Shown here: piece after piece, positions 1 to 12,459 of the stretch | Numbering within the stretch: the stretch's first letter is position 1 | How the letters are laid out: each line of letters opens with the position of its first letter | Origin: Babylonia areolata | Lineage: Eukaryota; Mollusca; Gastropoda; Neogastropoda; Buccinidae | Reading direction: 5' to 3' | NCBI RefSeq assembly: GCF_041734735.1 | Contig: NC_134901.1 | Span: 17,693,302-17,757,301, forward strand | DNA length: 64,000 nt | Notes under the pieces: generated by a model | Databases searched by the model: none | What the model saw: the letters and a program-made list of their open reading frames with translations, nothing else | Told to the model about the DNA's origin: nothing | Made by a program: the position numbers and the translations under genes

Positions 1-716
1 AAATAAAAAAAAATAAAAGAAAAGAAAGAGATTTAAAGCATTGCTTTGGTTGACAAATGAAACCTGTGCCTTTGTTGAACAGTTCTTTAGGTTAAAATGT
101 TCTTAAAATTTCAATACTTAATAATGACTGTCTTTCTGGGAAAGTGCAGAAGGAGCAAGTGAAGTGAAATCCATGTTTTCAAATTACAGAATTAGAAATA
201 AAATTTTGAAGACTTATTAACTGCAGACACAGACACTGAGACAGGCACACACAGTTAAGTTACTCACTGAGGCTTGTAAACACACCATTGTTGTATAAAA
301 TATGTATGTGCTTGCACATGTGCGTGCATGCTGTATACACACACCTGAATCCATACATACACACAAACTCCCGTCCTCCCACCCCACCCTTTGCTTTTGA
401 ACAACTTGAATTCTAGTTTGGTCTTTTCCCCCTTTTTGTGTTTGGACATGAGGATATATATATATATATAACAGAACCAGGAAAGACACAATGCGAAGAA
501 TTTGAGCTTTTGAGTGCGTTAATTTTCCCAGACTAGTAGTTGTAGAGTAGTTCACATTGCCAATATGAATTTAATGTGCATGAAGAAAAGGGGAAAAAAA
601 AAAAAAAAGAGTAGGGGATAAAAAAAAAATGTAGTTACACAACTTTCCCAGTCCCTAATCTTAACAATACTTTACTTTTGCATGCTTTAACACATGCACA
701 CAAGTGCACCCCCCCG

Positions 717-717
<1 letters not shown>

Positions 718-755
<38 letters not shown>

Positions 756-769
756 CTCTCTCTCTCTCT
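718..769. repeat. (CA)n(CT)n microsatellite
   Basis: About 16 AC units pass directly into about nine TC units. Confidence 0.95.
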
Positions 770-897
770 TTCACACAAATACACACAGGCCATGTTCACT
801 GAGAGTGAAATGCATATTACACAAAAAATCCTGAAGTTGTATAAACTATATTAATAACGATTGGTTCTCCAGTAGCCAAAGATGGGAAACAAAAGCA

Positions 898-1056
898 GAG
901 ACAGACAGACAGACAGAGAACCTCTCATAGAGGGAGTGAGAGACTCACAGAGACAGAGAGATAGAGAGAGAGAGACAGAGACAGACAGGCAGATGGACAG
1001 ACAGAGATACTCTTATCGAGAGGAGTGAGGGACTCAAGAGAGGGAGAGAGAAGGAG
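898..1056. repeat. AGAC/GAGA-rich satellite with a diverged ~105-bp duplication
   Basis: Runs of CAGA and GAGA flank two related stretches (AGAGGGAGTGAGAGACTC near 928 and GAGGAGTGAGGGACTC near 1020). This is a short, diverged tandem duplication. Confidence 0.75.
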
Positions 1057-2118
1057 ATGCAAATTCAGATGATTTACCAGTATTCCACAGTCCCAATAAG
1101 CAAGGGGCAATAACAAATTTTGCAAATGTCACCATGACTATTATTGTCTGTTTTTGTACATTGTAGCTTCAGTTCATATCTAAAGAAAATAAGAATACCT
1201 TCTCTCAGAACTTAAAAGCTCTATATAGTTTAGATTAAGTATTAGATACTATGCCAGGTTATGAATAGTACCATCACCAGGAGAGCGAGACTGACAGACA
1301 GACAGACATACAGACACAAATGTACACATGGAAAGAGAGCAGCTGAGTTAAGGGTCTGACTCAAGAAACCTATGGAAAAAAACCCCAGTGTTCAGCCATT
1401 AGTCTTAGCGGAAATACATCCTTAGTGACACTTAAGAGCTGATGCTACTGCATGTAACACAACAACGTTCCACCATGTTGAAATCTGGAATTGCCTGTGC
1501 CCCCTCCTGTCCCTTGCCCCAGGACAAATTTAGATTCCCCGAGTAGTTGATGTAGAACCACAATCTTCCACATTGACCAGGCGTTCAGCATCCTAGTATT
1601 ACTTTATGCTTTTGCCAGTTTTGGTTGTTTTTTCCTCCACCACTTGAGATCTCCTGCAGGCTTCTTTCTTTCAGATTGACTCCATCTGGATGTCAGATCT
1701 TTTGGTGACAACATGGCCAGATTCCATTGGGTCACATCGCCTTCCTCTTTAGGTTCATGTCCAAAAGTTGTCAGATGATATGAGTTGGTTGGCTGTGTCT
1801 GTGGGATGTGGGATTTTCTCCCCCTGATCTGGACGTGTGTGTAGTTGATGGTTTGCCAGTTTTCAGAGTGGTTTTTTTTTTTTTTTTTTTTTTTTTTTTG
1901 TTGTTGTTAGTCCTGTCCAACCACTTTATGTAAAGTCCTCTGAGGCATGTATTAAAGGAAGTGGGGGTATTCTTGGTGCTGGAAATTGTAAGCCCATGGA
2001 AGTGTCTTCTGCTTTGTTTGCAAAGCTTGTATGTCAGCACCAGTTGAATGCCTGAGCCGAAGATAGTGGTGTGGGTGTTCCATTCTGAACATCTAGCTGT
2101 GTAAATTATTCCTTGGGG

Positions 2119-2173
2119 AGAAATTTTGAGGGGACTAAGTTAATTGAAATTTTGAGGGGACTAAGTTAATTGT
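2119..2173. repeat. 26-bp perfect tandem duplication
   Basis: The block beginning GAAATTTTGAGGGGACTAAG is present twice head to tail with no visible mismatch, so the duplication is recent. Confidence 0.9.
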
Positions 2174-2528
2174 GGGTTACATTGCATTTCCCCTCCTAAG
2201 CATCCTGGTCACTTACTGTGCAGCTGTGGAAACTCCTGTTTCCTTGATAGGTTATTCTGAAATGTGAAAAGGAAAAAAATATTTGTCTTGGGTTTTATAT
2301 GATACACTACTTTAAAATGTAGTGACTGGTCAGATAGAATAGGTGATCTGACACTGCAAGCAGAACAAGTTTATGTGTTGATGAGGATGCATGTGTGAGT
2401 ACATGTGTGTTTGTGTGAGTCTGAGCATGCACACTTTTGTAAATCCATAAACAGATGTCTGAGTACATAGATAAATTTATGCTCACACATGTGTACACAT
2501 GTATGTCACTTTGTCTCTCTCTCTCTCT

Positions 2529-2710
2529 TTATCCTTCTTTTCTCTTTCTCAGTGTCATAAAACTTGACAGTTGGTAGTCTATTGGAGTGAGTCTGAAGAT
2601 GGCGCAGTCTGCGTTCTGAGCATTGAGAGTGTAAGTGGCTCTGCAGTCCAAGATGGAAGTACACAGATGCCTGCAGGTGTCATGACTGCAGTCTGTTGTC
2701 ATGTATGCAA
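2529..2710 (-). other. Possible PAN/Apple-like exon or relic on the minus strand
   Basis: Minus-strand translation of about 2570-2705 gives a cysteine pattern C-x4-C-x3-C-x5-C-x12-C (segments CRHLC, LDC, ADCAIF), like the core of PAN/Apple domains common in molluscan secreted proteins. A plausible acceptor (pyrimidines then ACAACAG) lies just upstream near 2690, and the frame ends in a stop at 2529. No flanking exons were recognised on this strand. It may be a stray terminal exon, a gene fragment or chance; confidence is low. Confidence 0.22.
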
Positions 2711-3025
2711 GAAAACGAGACAGAAGACTTAAAAAAGAGTATATATTAAAGTATGCTACAGTCTTGCTCAGTGCATATAAACATGCGTCTGAACAAGAAA
2801 AGAAAAACCAGTTGAAAGAAAAATGATTTGCCTTCATCAGCCATTGCTGCATGAGAAAAAAATGGCTGTTTGCTTAAATTGTTCAGTTAGCTTTCTGGCT
2901 TCATTGTCTTTGGTGGGGAGTGGAGGAGGAGAAGGGGGGTGGGGGGGTTGAATTCTGTTGTACTTAGCATGCAAGCACAGGGTTATATTTTTTGTGAAAC
3001 ATCAGAGGTGGGCTGTAGAGTTTGC

Positions 3026-3038
3026 CCCCCCCTCCCCC

Positions 3039-3075
<37 letters not shown>
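3026..3075. repeat. Poly-C tract
   Basis: About 50 bases are almost pure C, broken by two T. The opposite strand is G-rich and could form quadruplexes. The length is likely to be assembly-sensitive. Confidence 0.95.
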
Positions 3076-3394
3076 ACTCACAGGTTGGGCTGTAGCTGTA
3101 ATTTTGTAATGTTTGTTTCTCCCCGCAGTCCCACCCCCTATCGTCTCAGGCAGATATGGAATATGTTATGGCTTCTTGTGGGGCAGGTCTCACTTCTTTT
3201 GATGCTGGTAGGAGCTGTGTCTGCCAGCTGTTGTTATTCCTGCACATCCTATTTGTTGTGTGTTTTTTGCTGCCCATGCTGATAGTGCTTTGATGTTTGT
3301 GGTGGGGGTCAGTTCTGTACTGGGAATTTCCCCTCACCATCAGAAAGGGGGAAAGGCCATGCTGGAGAAATGACTAATGCCATTACTGGTCATG

Positions 3395-3396
<2 letters not shown>

Positions 3397-3443
<47 letters not shown>

Positions 3444-3521
3444 GTATAAATATATATATATATATATTTATTTATTTATTGCTGCTGCTGAATTATTTAT
3501 TATTTTTTCATTTTATATTAT

Positions 3522-3594
<73 letters not shown>

Positions 3595-3665
3595 GTCACA
3601 CACACACAGTCACACACATGCACACTCTCTCTCTCTGTGTCTCTCACTCACTCACTCACTCACTT
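3397..3665. repeat. (TA)n and (CA)n microsatellite cluster
   Basis: A long TA run at 3397-3480 is followed by a (CA) run from 3524 and a CACT tail to 3665. Reading frames through it are dipeptide repeats and are not genes. Confidence 0.95.
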
Positions 3666-3687
3666 TAAGAACACCATTAAATAGTAA

Positions 3688-3862
3688 GTGGTGTCTTTAG
3701 ATCACTTACTGTAGGGGTGGGGGTATAGTTCACTGTCATTACCGAGATGTCTGACAAGTCCCCAGCAGATGAAACTGCAGTCATGTCTGGCAAACATTTG
3801 GCTGGATCCCTCACAGAGAATTCAAATGACCCTGAGTTGTTGTCTTCAATTTTGAAGTGTTT
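3688..3862 (-). mobile_element. Dispersed repeat family F, copy 1
   Basis: The reverse complement of this block aligns by eye along its length with 12246-12405. Shared words include GACATGACTG/GATATGGACT and ATCTCGG/ATCCCGG, and both end in AGTGATC or TGTGATC then AAGACACCA or GAGACACCA. Each copy ends at a microsatellite. It is an old short interspersed element; its class was not identified. Confidence 0.65.
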
Positions 3863-3921
3863 ATCAGTCATGATCCAACTCTTCCCCCCTTCCCCCATTC
3901 TTCCCCTCTTTCTACTGTGAG

Positions 3922-4441
3922 AGAGGGGTTGGGGAGGCAAAGGAGGGAGACATAGAAATAGATTCTGAGAAGGGATACCAAGGAGAAAGGGAAAGTTAGA
4001 AATATTTTGTGTGTTTGTTGCCCATTCTGTGTTTGGAGAGTTAGTTACTACAGAGGGGTTGGGGAGGCAAAGGAGGGAGACATAGAAATAGATTCTGAGA
4101 AGGGATACCAAGGAGAAAGGGAACGTTAGAAATATTTTGTGTGTTTGTTGCCCATTCTGTGTTTGGAGAGTTAGTTACTACAGAGGGGTTGGGGAGGCAA
4201 AGGAGGGAGACATAGAAATAGATTCTGAGAAGGGATACCAAGGAGAAAGGGAACGTTAGAAATATTTTGTGTGTTTGTTGCCCATTCTGTGTTTGGAGAG
4301 TTAGTTACTACAGAGGGGTTGGGGAGGCAAAGGAGGGAGACATAGAAATAGATTCTGAGAAGGGGTACCAAGGAGAAAGGGAAAGTTAGAAATATTTTGT
4401 GTGTTTGTTGCTCATTCTGTGGTTGGCGAGTTAGTTACTAC
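3922..4441. repeat. 130-bp minisatellite, four near-identical copies, 34 bp before exon 1
   Basis: The unit beginning AGAGGGGTTGGGGAGGC starts at 3922, 4052, 4182 and 4312. Copies differ at only a few positions, so the array is young. It ends 34 bp before the exon at 4476. Its repeated minus-strand reading frames are an effect of the repeat. Confidence 0.97.
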
Positions 4442-4475
4442 TGAAGAAACTGCAGTGAATCCTGTTTTTGTGCAG

Positions 4476-4526
4476 GCCTTTTCACCATGCCGCATGTACG
4501 TTCTTGCTGCCAAAGTTCCTTCCAAG
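4476..4526 (+). CDS. CARMIL: CARMIL exon 1 of window: PH-like domain strand
   Basis: Encodes [17 protein letters not shown], matching vertebrate CARMIL SCRAFLVTARIPTK. The acceptor is TTTTTGTGCAG and the donor GTAGGT; both ends are phase 0. The exon is only 51 bp, the shortest in the gene. The call rests on this match and on exact frame continuity with the next exon. Confidence 0.88.
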
Positions 4527-5544
4527 GTAGGTGTGCTGTGTCCAGAACCATTGAATGAATGATTACTTTTTTCTTTGTAAACACTGTGTCTGTGTTTGTC
4601 TGTTGTTGTGTGTGTATGAGAGGTGCAGACACTGGCGTGAAGAGAGGGGGAGAGAGAGGGAGAGATTGTGGATGTGGGTGTGGGTGTATGCTTATAATTT
4701 ATATGATTTTTTAACAACAGTGTGTGTGTGTGTGTAGGTGTGTAGGTGTGTTTGTGTGTGTGGTTGTAGGCGTGTGCTCTTTCTCTCAGGCACACATGTG
4801 TTTTCATTGATTTATAGCCCTGATGGTGTGAGCTGCACCAGTGTAGAAGATTATCTTGAGTTGAAGGCACAGGTTGTTGTGCAGTTACTGCAAAATTATG
4901 TTACTACCCAGTGCATTGCATACAAATCTCTGTGTTTTCTTTTTAATCTGTAAGTATTTGAAGAAATGATTAATATTTTTTTTTTCTCTGGTTTAACAGG
5001 TAGAACACAGCTTCCATTTCCTGGACATTCAGGCACTGGAAAGCAAGAAACCCAATCAGGTAGTGTGTGTATGTGTGTGTGTGTGTGCATGTACATGCAT
5101 GTGTTATGTTTATATGAGTGTGTGTGTGTGTGTGTGTGTAGGCGCTTGTGCATACATGTGTGTGTGTGTTTGCAATTAGATTTCAGTTGGTTCTACACAA
5201 AACCAAACCATGAATAAGAAAAAAGACACCCTGTGCACATTCATACTTGCATACATCATTACATATCAAATGTAAGCAACATGTACAGACAGACACATTT
5301 ATATAATTGCACTTTCCAATACAAAGAACATGAAATGGCATATTTAACTGCCCGATATAAACAACATACTCATGCAAACATACCTCTGTACACTGTCCAG
5401 TAAAAACAGTATACACAGGAAAACACACCCTATACACTGTCTATGCATGCAGGCGTGCATGAATTACTCATTTTCACTTTCTCTCAAACATGGACAAATA
5501 CATATACATGCAGACACACATGCACATGTACGCTTGCACATGCA

Positions 5545-5593
<49 letters not shown>

Positions 5594-6662
5594 TCATCAT
5601 ACAGTTGTTGTTGTTTTTTTAACTATTAGCATTCTGTTGTATACAAAATTGTAAACATGCCAAAGAGTTGACTCCACCAGTGAAAAAAAGCAACAACAAC
5701 CAGACAAAAAAAACCCCAACCCCCACTCTACCCCACCCTCCTTGCCCCCCCCACCCCCACCCACCCCACAAAAAAAACACACACAAAAAAAACAACCTGA
5801 GAAGAACCAGGTCTTTTGAAAGGTGATCTTGTGGTGGTGTCAGGCCATGGGTTTTTCCCCTCCAGGATAAGCTTTCATTTTTTTTTTTTTTTTTTTTTTT
5901 TTTTTAGCATTCTTCATGACCAGGAAGTGTTTTGGAGTCACGATTTCCCCACCCCCACCTCCCCAAAGTAAAACCTGTCTGTTCTAGAATTGCATGAGTA
6001 TGGGTTACACAGCACAGTACGTACCGGACCAGTCTCTATATCCTGCTTAGTTTACTTGGAATGCAGCCTCGTTGCTCTGTAAAACTTGAGTTACCTGGAA
6101 TGTAGCCTCATTGCTCTACAAACTTCAACAATAATAATATAAACAATAAAAGAACCCAACCTTTCACTTGAATACAATGTGTGCTGAACAAAATGTATTG
6201 TATCCTTGTAAAATCATTTCATTTTGTGTTGGATATTAAATCTTTTGTTTTTCCCCGCGACGTCTTGTGTTACTTTTTATTTTTCTTGTTGTAGTACAGG
6301 AAATTTTATTTTTTGGGTTGTAATAATGTACCATAATGTAAACGATTCCTCTTCTTCTGCTTTTTTTGTTTTGTTTTGTTTTGCTTTCACCTTCTTGTTT
6401 GCTCTGTTTGTCATGGATGTACTTTTGACCTTATGGTCCAGTCAGCTGCTTTTTTTTTCTCTCTCACAGTCTCTATGTGAAAGAGGGGGTGTGGGTTGGG
6501 GGGAGTATTTAAAAAATTGGAAAGGACACACAGACCTGTTTACATACACGTCACCCAGGCAGTCAGGCATGCAGACTTACCTCTCTCTCGTTCTTCTTCT
6601 CCTTTTTCTGTCTGTCTGTCTGTCTACTGTTCTTTCTGTCTTTATCTCTCTCCATGCCCCTG

Positions 6663-6737
<75 letters not shown>

Positions 6738-7048
6738 GGAATAGTCACCAGCACAAAGACCATGATTGTTCCCAGATTTTGAAAAGTATCTTATCACAGT
6801 CAAGAAGGAAGGTGAGGCATATCAGAAACACATTTCAAACCCTGCACACAATATAGCACTTTCTTCCTGGTTGCAACTGGGAATTGGACAAGATGGACGA
6901 AGCGGAACGACCTGCCGCATAAGAAAATCCTGCCCTTTACCCTGCTGATTATAGGTACATGAAAGCCCACACATCCTTAGATAAACTTCTGTGCTCGTTT
7001 TCACACGCATAATTGTGTGATACATACCATGTTCCCCCACACCAGTGT

Positions 7049-7084
<36 letters not shown>

Positions 7085-8189
7085 ACACACACACTGACAA
7101 AGTCAAATAACACTGCCAGTATCAATTCAGTTATATATATATTTCTTGTATTATTTTGGTGGGGGAACTTTTTTCTTTTCCATTCTGATTCATAGATTTT
7201 TTTTTTTTTTTTTAATGTGTGAAGGAGATTCATGTCCACTGTGGAGAAGCCATGTTCCAACTTCTTTTCTCTCTTTTTTCTCACTCTTAGTAATGTTATG
7301 GTGGTACATTAGACGCTTCGTGAACATCTATTTTCCAGGATTTAGGTGTTGGATGTAAGTATTGAACAGCGTAATTGTACCTGACTTGCTCTACCAGTTT
7401 TTACTGGATTTATGTGGTCATGTTTTTGTTTGGATTTTTTAAATAAGATTTTTTTTCTGCCCTCGTTCAGCTTTGTAGCATTAGTGGTCATCAGTTTATC
7501 GGGGTTTTTTTCTCCATTTTAAGTGATATTGGATTGAAATCTAGCTCTGTGTGGTTCACTACGTTGTTGTAGTTCACAATGCTGAATAAATAAGAATCAG
7601 ACTTGCCGATTTAAGATCTGAAAAAAAGGTGATGGTAGGTTTAGAAATATCAAAGTTAATGGCATCAGAAGTAGTAAGAACTAGTCTCCTTTGTGTGAAA
7701 AGATCAGCTTGGTTAAACACACAACTGGCATGGGATGCTTTGAGTCACAAGAGGAAGAATATCACTAGTGGATATCCATACGAATGAACACTGACCCGTT
7801 CAGTTTCCTTATGAAAGGGAAGACTTGAAGTGGAGAAAATGAACTTTAGAAACATTTGTGTGATGTCCCTAGACCATAACTGTCTGCATGAAAATAGATG
7901 GGGACAGTGCATGCCAACACATATGTATGATAATTGATATGCTGTCATGCACATGGGAGTGTACAGAGTGTGTGTTATACACATGAAAGCATAATTATAT
8001 TTGGAATAGAAAAGCACATGGTACACTGACCATTATACATGACACACACACACATGCGTGCGCACACACATGCGCATGCATATGTGCATGCACACGCACA
8101 CACGCGCACACACATGCTGCACACACACACACACTTTTCACAAAACCCACGTTTACATGACCAGCAGACGTGCATGTGCACATGCACAT

Positions 8190-8251
<62 letters not shown>

Positions 8252-11005
8252 ACAAACACACATGCAATCAGTGATAACCTGGTTGTGCTGTGCTGAAGCA
8301 ATGAACTTTTGTCAACAGCAAATGCATCATTGTTTGGCAAGGTTTCCTCAGTGGTTTCTAAGTGCTGGGTCTTTATTTCACTGACCTGGCTGAAAACATC
8401 AGTGACAAGTCACTGTTGCTGAGTTGCCTGTCTGTATGTCTTGCTGCAATGATTTTATCATTTGACAGGATTGATTTGAGAACTCCTGATTGGCAGTTCT
8501 CTGTTGGGACTACGTCTCTGAGTCATGTTAATTTATTGCAGGTGATGCGAGAGCATGCTGTGAGCGATTGATTTTAGGTGGTGTGCATCTGCTCTGGGTG
8601 ATGAATATTATATCAGATGGGGTGGTGTGTGTATGTGTACTACTACATGTGTGAGTGGAGTGTGTGTGTTTGTGTCTATATATGTGTGTGTGTGCATTTG
8701 CATGTGTGTATGAGAGGGAGGGAGGAATGGAGGAGGAGGAGGAAAGCATGGGGATGGGAAAGAGTAAGAACATGTGCAAGTAAGGCAGTTCAGACGCTTG
8801 CCAAACTGATAAATGACTTATTTGAAAAAAAGATATTTAAAAAAAGTGGGTAGGGTGATAGCATGAATGAGCAAGTAAGGCAGTTCAAACACATGCCTAA
8901 CTAATAAACTGATTGATAAGGGAGGGGTCTGGAAGAGGCAGAGGAGAGCATGAGCAAGTATTAGGCATTTGGAACAATTGCCTTACTGATACCACTGATT
9001 GAGAGTCAGGCTGTGTCAGTTGCTGACTGACTGACAGGGTAGACAGCTTTAGTTTGTCCTGAGGTTGCTTCCTTGCTTGTCAGTGTAGTTTGTGAGTTGA
9101 CTGGCAATGAATGGAGGAACGTTCTGATTTCAGTTGGTGATCACGGTGGAGGGGAAGACGTACACCTTCAACAGCATTGATGCCAGCTCTGACGATGTGA
9201 ACCACATGATCACACACATCGGGGTCTCCCTCAAACAGATCTTCCCTGCATTCCCTTTGGAGTGAGTTCTCAACATAGCTGCTTTCATTCTCACCCTCTC
9301 TTGTAACAAATCCTCCACCCACTTAGCTGCTATAACCCTTGTTTGTACGGTGTGTGAAAGAGAGATGAGAGAGAATAATGCACACAGATATGTACAATTT
9401 CTTGCAAGCATGTTCATTCTTCTCTCTCTTCCCCCTCACACACACACACACAGACACACAGAGTTTTAACTCCACTGTCAGCTTGGGTGGGATAGCTGAC
9501 ATGGTGGCAGGTTCTCCAGCTGTGTGGGCTTACTTTCGGTCCGTCTATTTCATTCTGTGGCCCCACACACTTTCTCAGAATTACGATAAAAGCGTGAGGG
9601 GAACTACCATGCTTTCTCACAGTCCCATGCATTTCCGTAAAGCGCGAGAAAGGGGTGGGAGGATTGCAAGGAAGCGTGGGCTGACAGATGGTGCGGTGCC
9701 TGCTGCAGGCGGCTGATCAAGAAGGTGGAGGTGACGCCGACAGAGCGACTGCGCATCATGGGGGACATGATCCGCGGAGTGGAGAGCAAGGAGGCGGGGC
9801 CCTGCGGGGGGTTCACCACCCAGTACCTGTGCATGTGCGACTACCATGGCCTGCCCTACAGGGAGGAGGTGGCCTGGGTGAGTCACCCCTCGGGAAGGGA
9901 GTGGGGAGGGGGTGATTCTGTGCAGGGGGGTGTGGGGGGCGTGGGAGGAATGAACCATACACCAGGTTGAAAGAGCAGGGCTCCCAAAGTAGCGCTTAAA
10001 AAAAAATTTTCTTTTTTTAAATTGTGGGTCATACAGTCTGTAGAATGAATAGGGAGTAGATTGAGACACGCAATGAATGTGAAAGTCTTAATAAATGAAT
10101 TAATTAATTGAAAAAAAGTGAATCTCTCTTACTCTGATGACCTAGTCAAACTTCCACTCTGATTCTGGAACTGGAATCTAGGCATTTTCTACAGACAGTG
10201 ATAATATGAGCTGAAGGTTTTGACCAAAGCAGGACTGCCTTCTTTGGCACTAAATCTAAGAAGTCTGAAAGTATGCTTTGCGCTTGTGTTATTCCAGAAT
10301 GCAGCCTTTATAGGAAGCAGAAACTATCAGTCAGATTTTTTATATCAAGGTGCCTGCCGTGACAGGAAATGCTGGTCTAATTTAGATGTTGGCTTTTGCT
10401 GCATCTGTGTAGTGTACTGGCTGGCTGTTTAACTGAACATTCCACTTATAAAGCCTTCAGCATTTGCAGTTCAGCTTTGTCTGGCACTTGATTCGAGTCT
10501 GATGCAGAAATGTGCTGAATTGAAGAACCAGAAGAAAAAAAGAAAAGATGCACTGTGTGCAGTACTGTGAATAGCTGTGGAAAGTCAAGTTGTTTTTTAT
10601 TTTTTTAGATTTATTTATTTATTTATTTTTTGATGTGGCTTGTGTTTGAAGTTGGTTTAGATCTTATGGCTTGTTGTCCCACAGAGGTGCTGATATAAAC
10701 TGGTTTAAGCCAAACAACGTCAGCAATAAAATAATATATAATATTCATTATTTGAATGACACTTTTTTTCTGTGTGCTTGTTTTTAGTTTTCTCGTATGA
10801 TTGTTTTTGGAGTTTCAAGACTTTTTGGGTAATGGTTGGGAGAGGTGCGTGTGGTGTGCATGCACATGTGTGTGTGTTATTTTAGGTTTCTGTGAGTGTT
10901 GTGCTAAATATGTTAAAATAATGAATTTGATGTCATATACTGTACCATGTCAAACTGATGCAAACTGCATTGTCTGTTTGAGTGTGTATGCTTGACTTTG
11001 TGTGT

Positions 11006-11037
<32 letters not shown>

Positions 11038-12403
11038 TTGTGTGTGCATGCTTGTGAATTTGCACTTGAAATGTCAACTTTTTGTGAACTTGATTCCACT
11101 CTTTGAAACTTAAGAATGCATTTCTTTTTTTTTTTCTTTTTTTTTTCTCCATATGTTAGGAGAGGTTGAAGAAGAAAATGATGATAAAATGCACTGCATG
11201 TATACCGCTTGTGACTTGTTTCTGTTCTGTGTGCCCCAGGATGTGGACACCATCTACCTGTCCCAAGATTCCAGGGAGCTGTGTCTAAAAGACTTCGATC
11301 ATCTTATTCCAAAGTGAGATCCTCTTTGTGTTTTGTGTGGAGTTTTCACTCCTGTCTGTCTGTCCACTTGCTTGTCTCCCTATCTGTTCACCCGTCTTGT
11401 CTGTCCGTCTGTCTCTCCTTTGTCTTGTCCTTCCTCATGTGGAGAAAGGGGAAAGGAGGATACGGTCAAAGAAAGCAGAATGATGGTGCAGCGCTTGGAA
11501 ATGAGGAGTCTGTGGTCTGCCCAGGGGATGGAATAGTTTTCTGAAGGTCCACAAGAAACACTTCTTGGTGTGGGAACATAACTGTTCTTTTCATTCCGGT
11601 GGTGGTTTCTCACACACGCTTACAAGCATGCTCACACATGCACATGCACGCTTACAAGCATACACACTCCTACACATATGAGCACACGCGCACACACGTA
11701 TGTACACAGTGACATACACATTTACATACCCCCCCCCTCCCCCCTCCCCCCACACACACTTACATACTCTTCCCCCCCCTCCTCCCCTCCACACACACAT
11801 ACACATACACATGTGGCGGCTTTTTGACAAAGTCAATTAGTGAATTTATGGACAAACCAACAAACTAACACTTTATCTCTATGACAATCATGTTAGCTGA
11901 AAAGCAGTGGTGATCACATTCTGAATTTTGTCCATATTTTCTAACCTTGTATTTTCATTTATATTGCCATTAAAATCTTTTATTGTTTTGGAAAGAAGGA
12001 GATACCCAGTATACACAAGCCTGAAAATGAAGTATTGTTACCTGCACGTCAGGGTGAATGGTCATGTTCATAAGTGTCTGTTCATTCATACGGGTGAACA
12101 TGGGAGTTGCAGCCCACAGTTGCAGAATAATCATAGTAACATGTATGTACTGGTACAACTTTGTAGTGAAGAAAACAGATGCAGGTAACAACATAACAAC
12201 TCTTACGTTATTTCAAAATAACAAGAATAAAAAGGGATGTGTAAAGATAATTATAGAAATCCTTCAAAGACTGCAACTGGGGGCCATTGAAATCTCTCTG
12301 AAGGAAAGAGCCAGTTGTATGCCTGATATGGACTCCTCAGATATCCCGGCATTGGCAGTGACCTGTCATCCCCTTATGGTATGTGATCAAGAGACACCAA
12401 TCA

Positions 12404-12459
<56 letters not shown>

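Larger units (their letters stand above)
1..3690. other. Upstream intron with simple repeats
   Basis: No CARMIL coding sequence was recognised here; the exon encoding the start of the PH-like domain must lie further upstream. The stretch holds (CA)n(CT)n at 718-769, an AGAC/GAGA-rich duplicated block at 898-1056, poly-T at 1872-1899, a 26-bp direct duplication at 2119-2173, poly-C at 3026-3075, (TA)n at 3397-3480 and (CA)n at 3524-3665. A weak PAN-like reading frame on the minus strand is listed separately. Confidence 0.7.
5060..9133 (+). other. Intron 2 (4.1 kb)
   Basis: Holds (TG)n at 5060-5170, (CA)n at 5545-5592, poly-T at 5879-5905, a ~42-bp duplication at 6050-6125, (CA)n at 6664-6735 and 7050-7094, a long CA-rich block at 8041-8262, and a ~95-bp threefold repeat at 8767-9007. 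No coding sequence or transposon was recognised in 7100-8030. Confidence 0.8.

Noticed and set aside
8041-8262. CRISPR-like or protein-coding repeat
   Set aside because: CA dinucleotide satellite without spacers.
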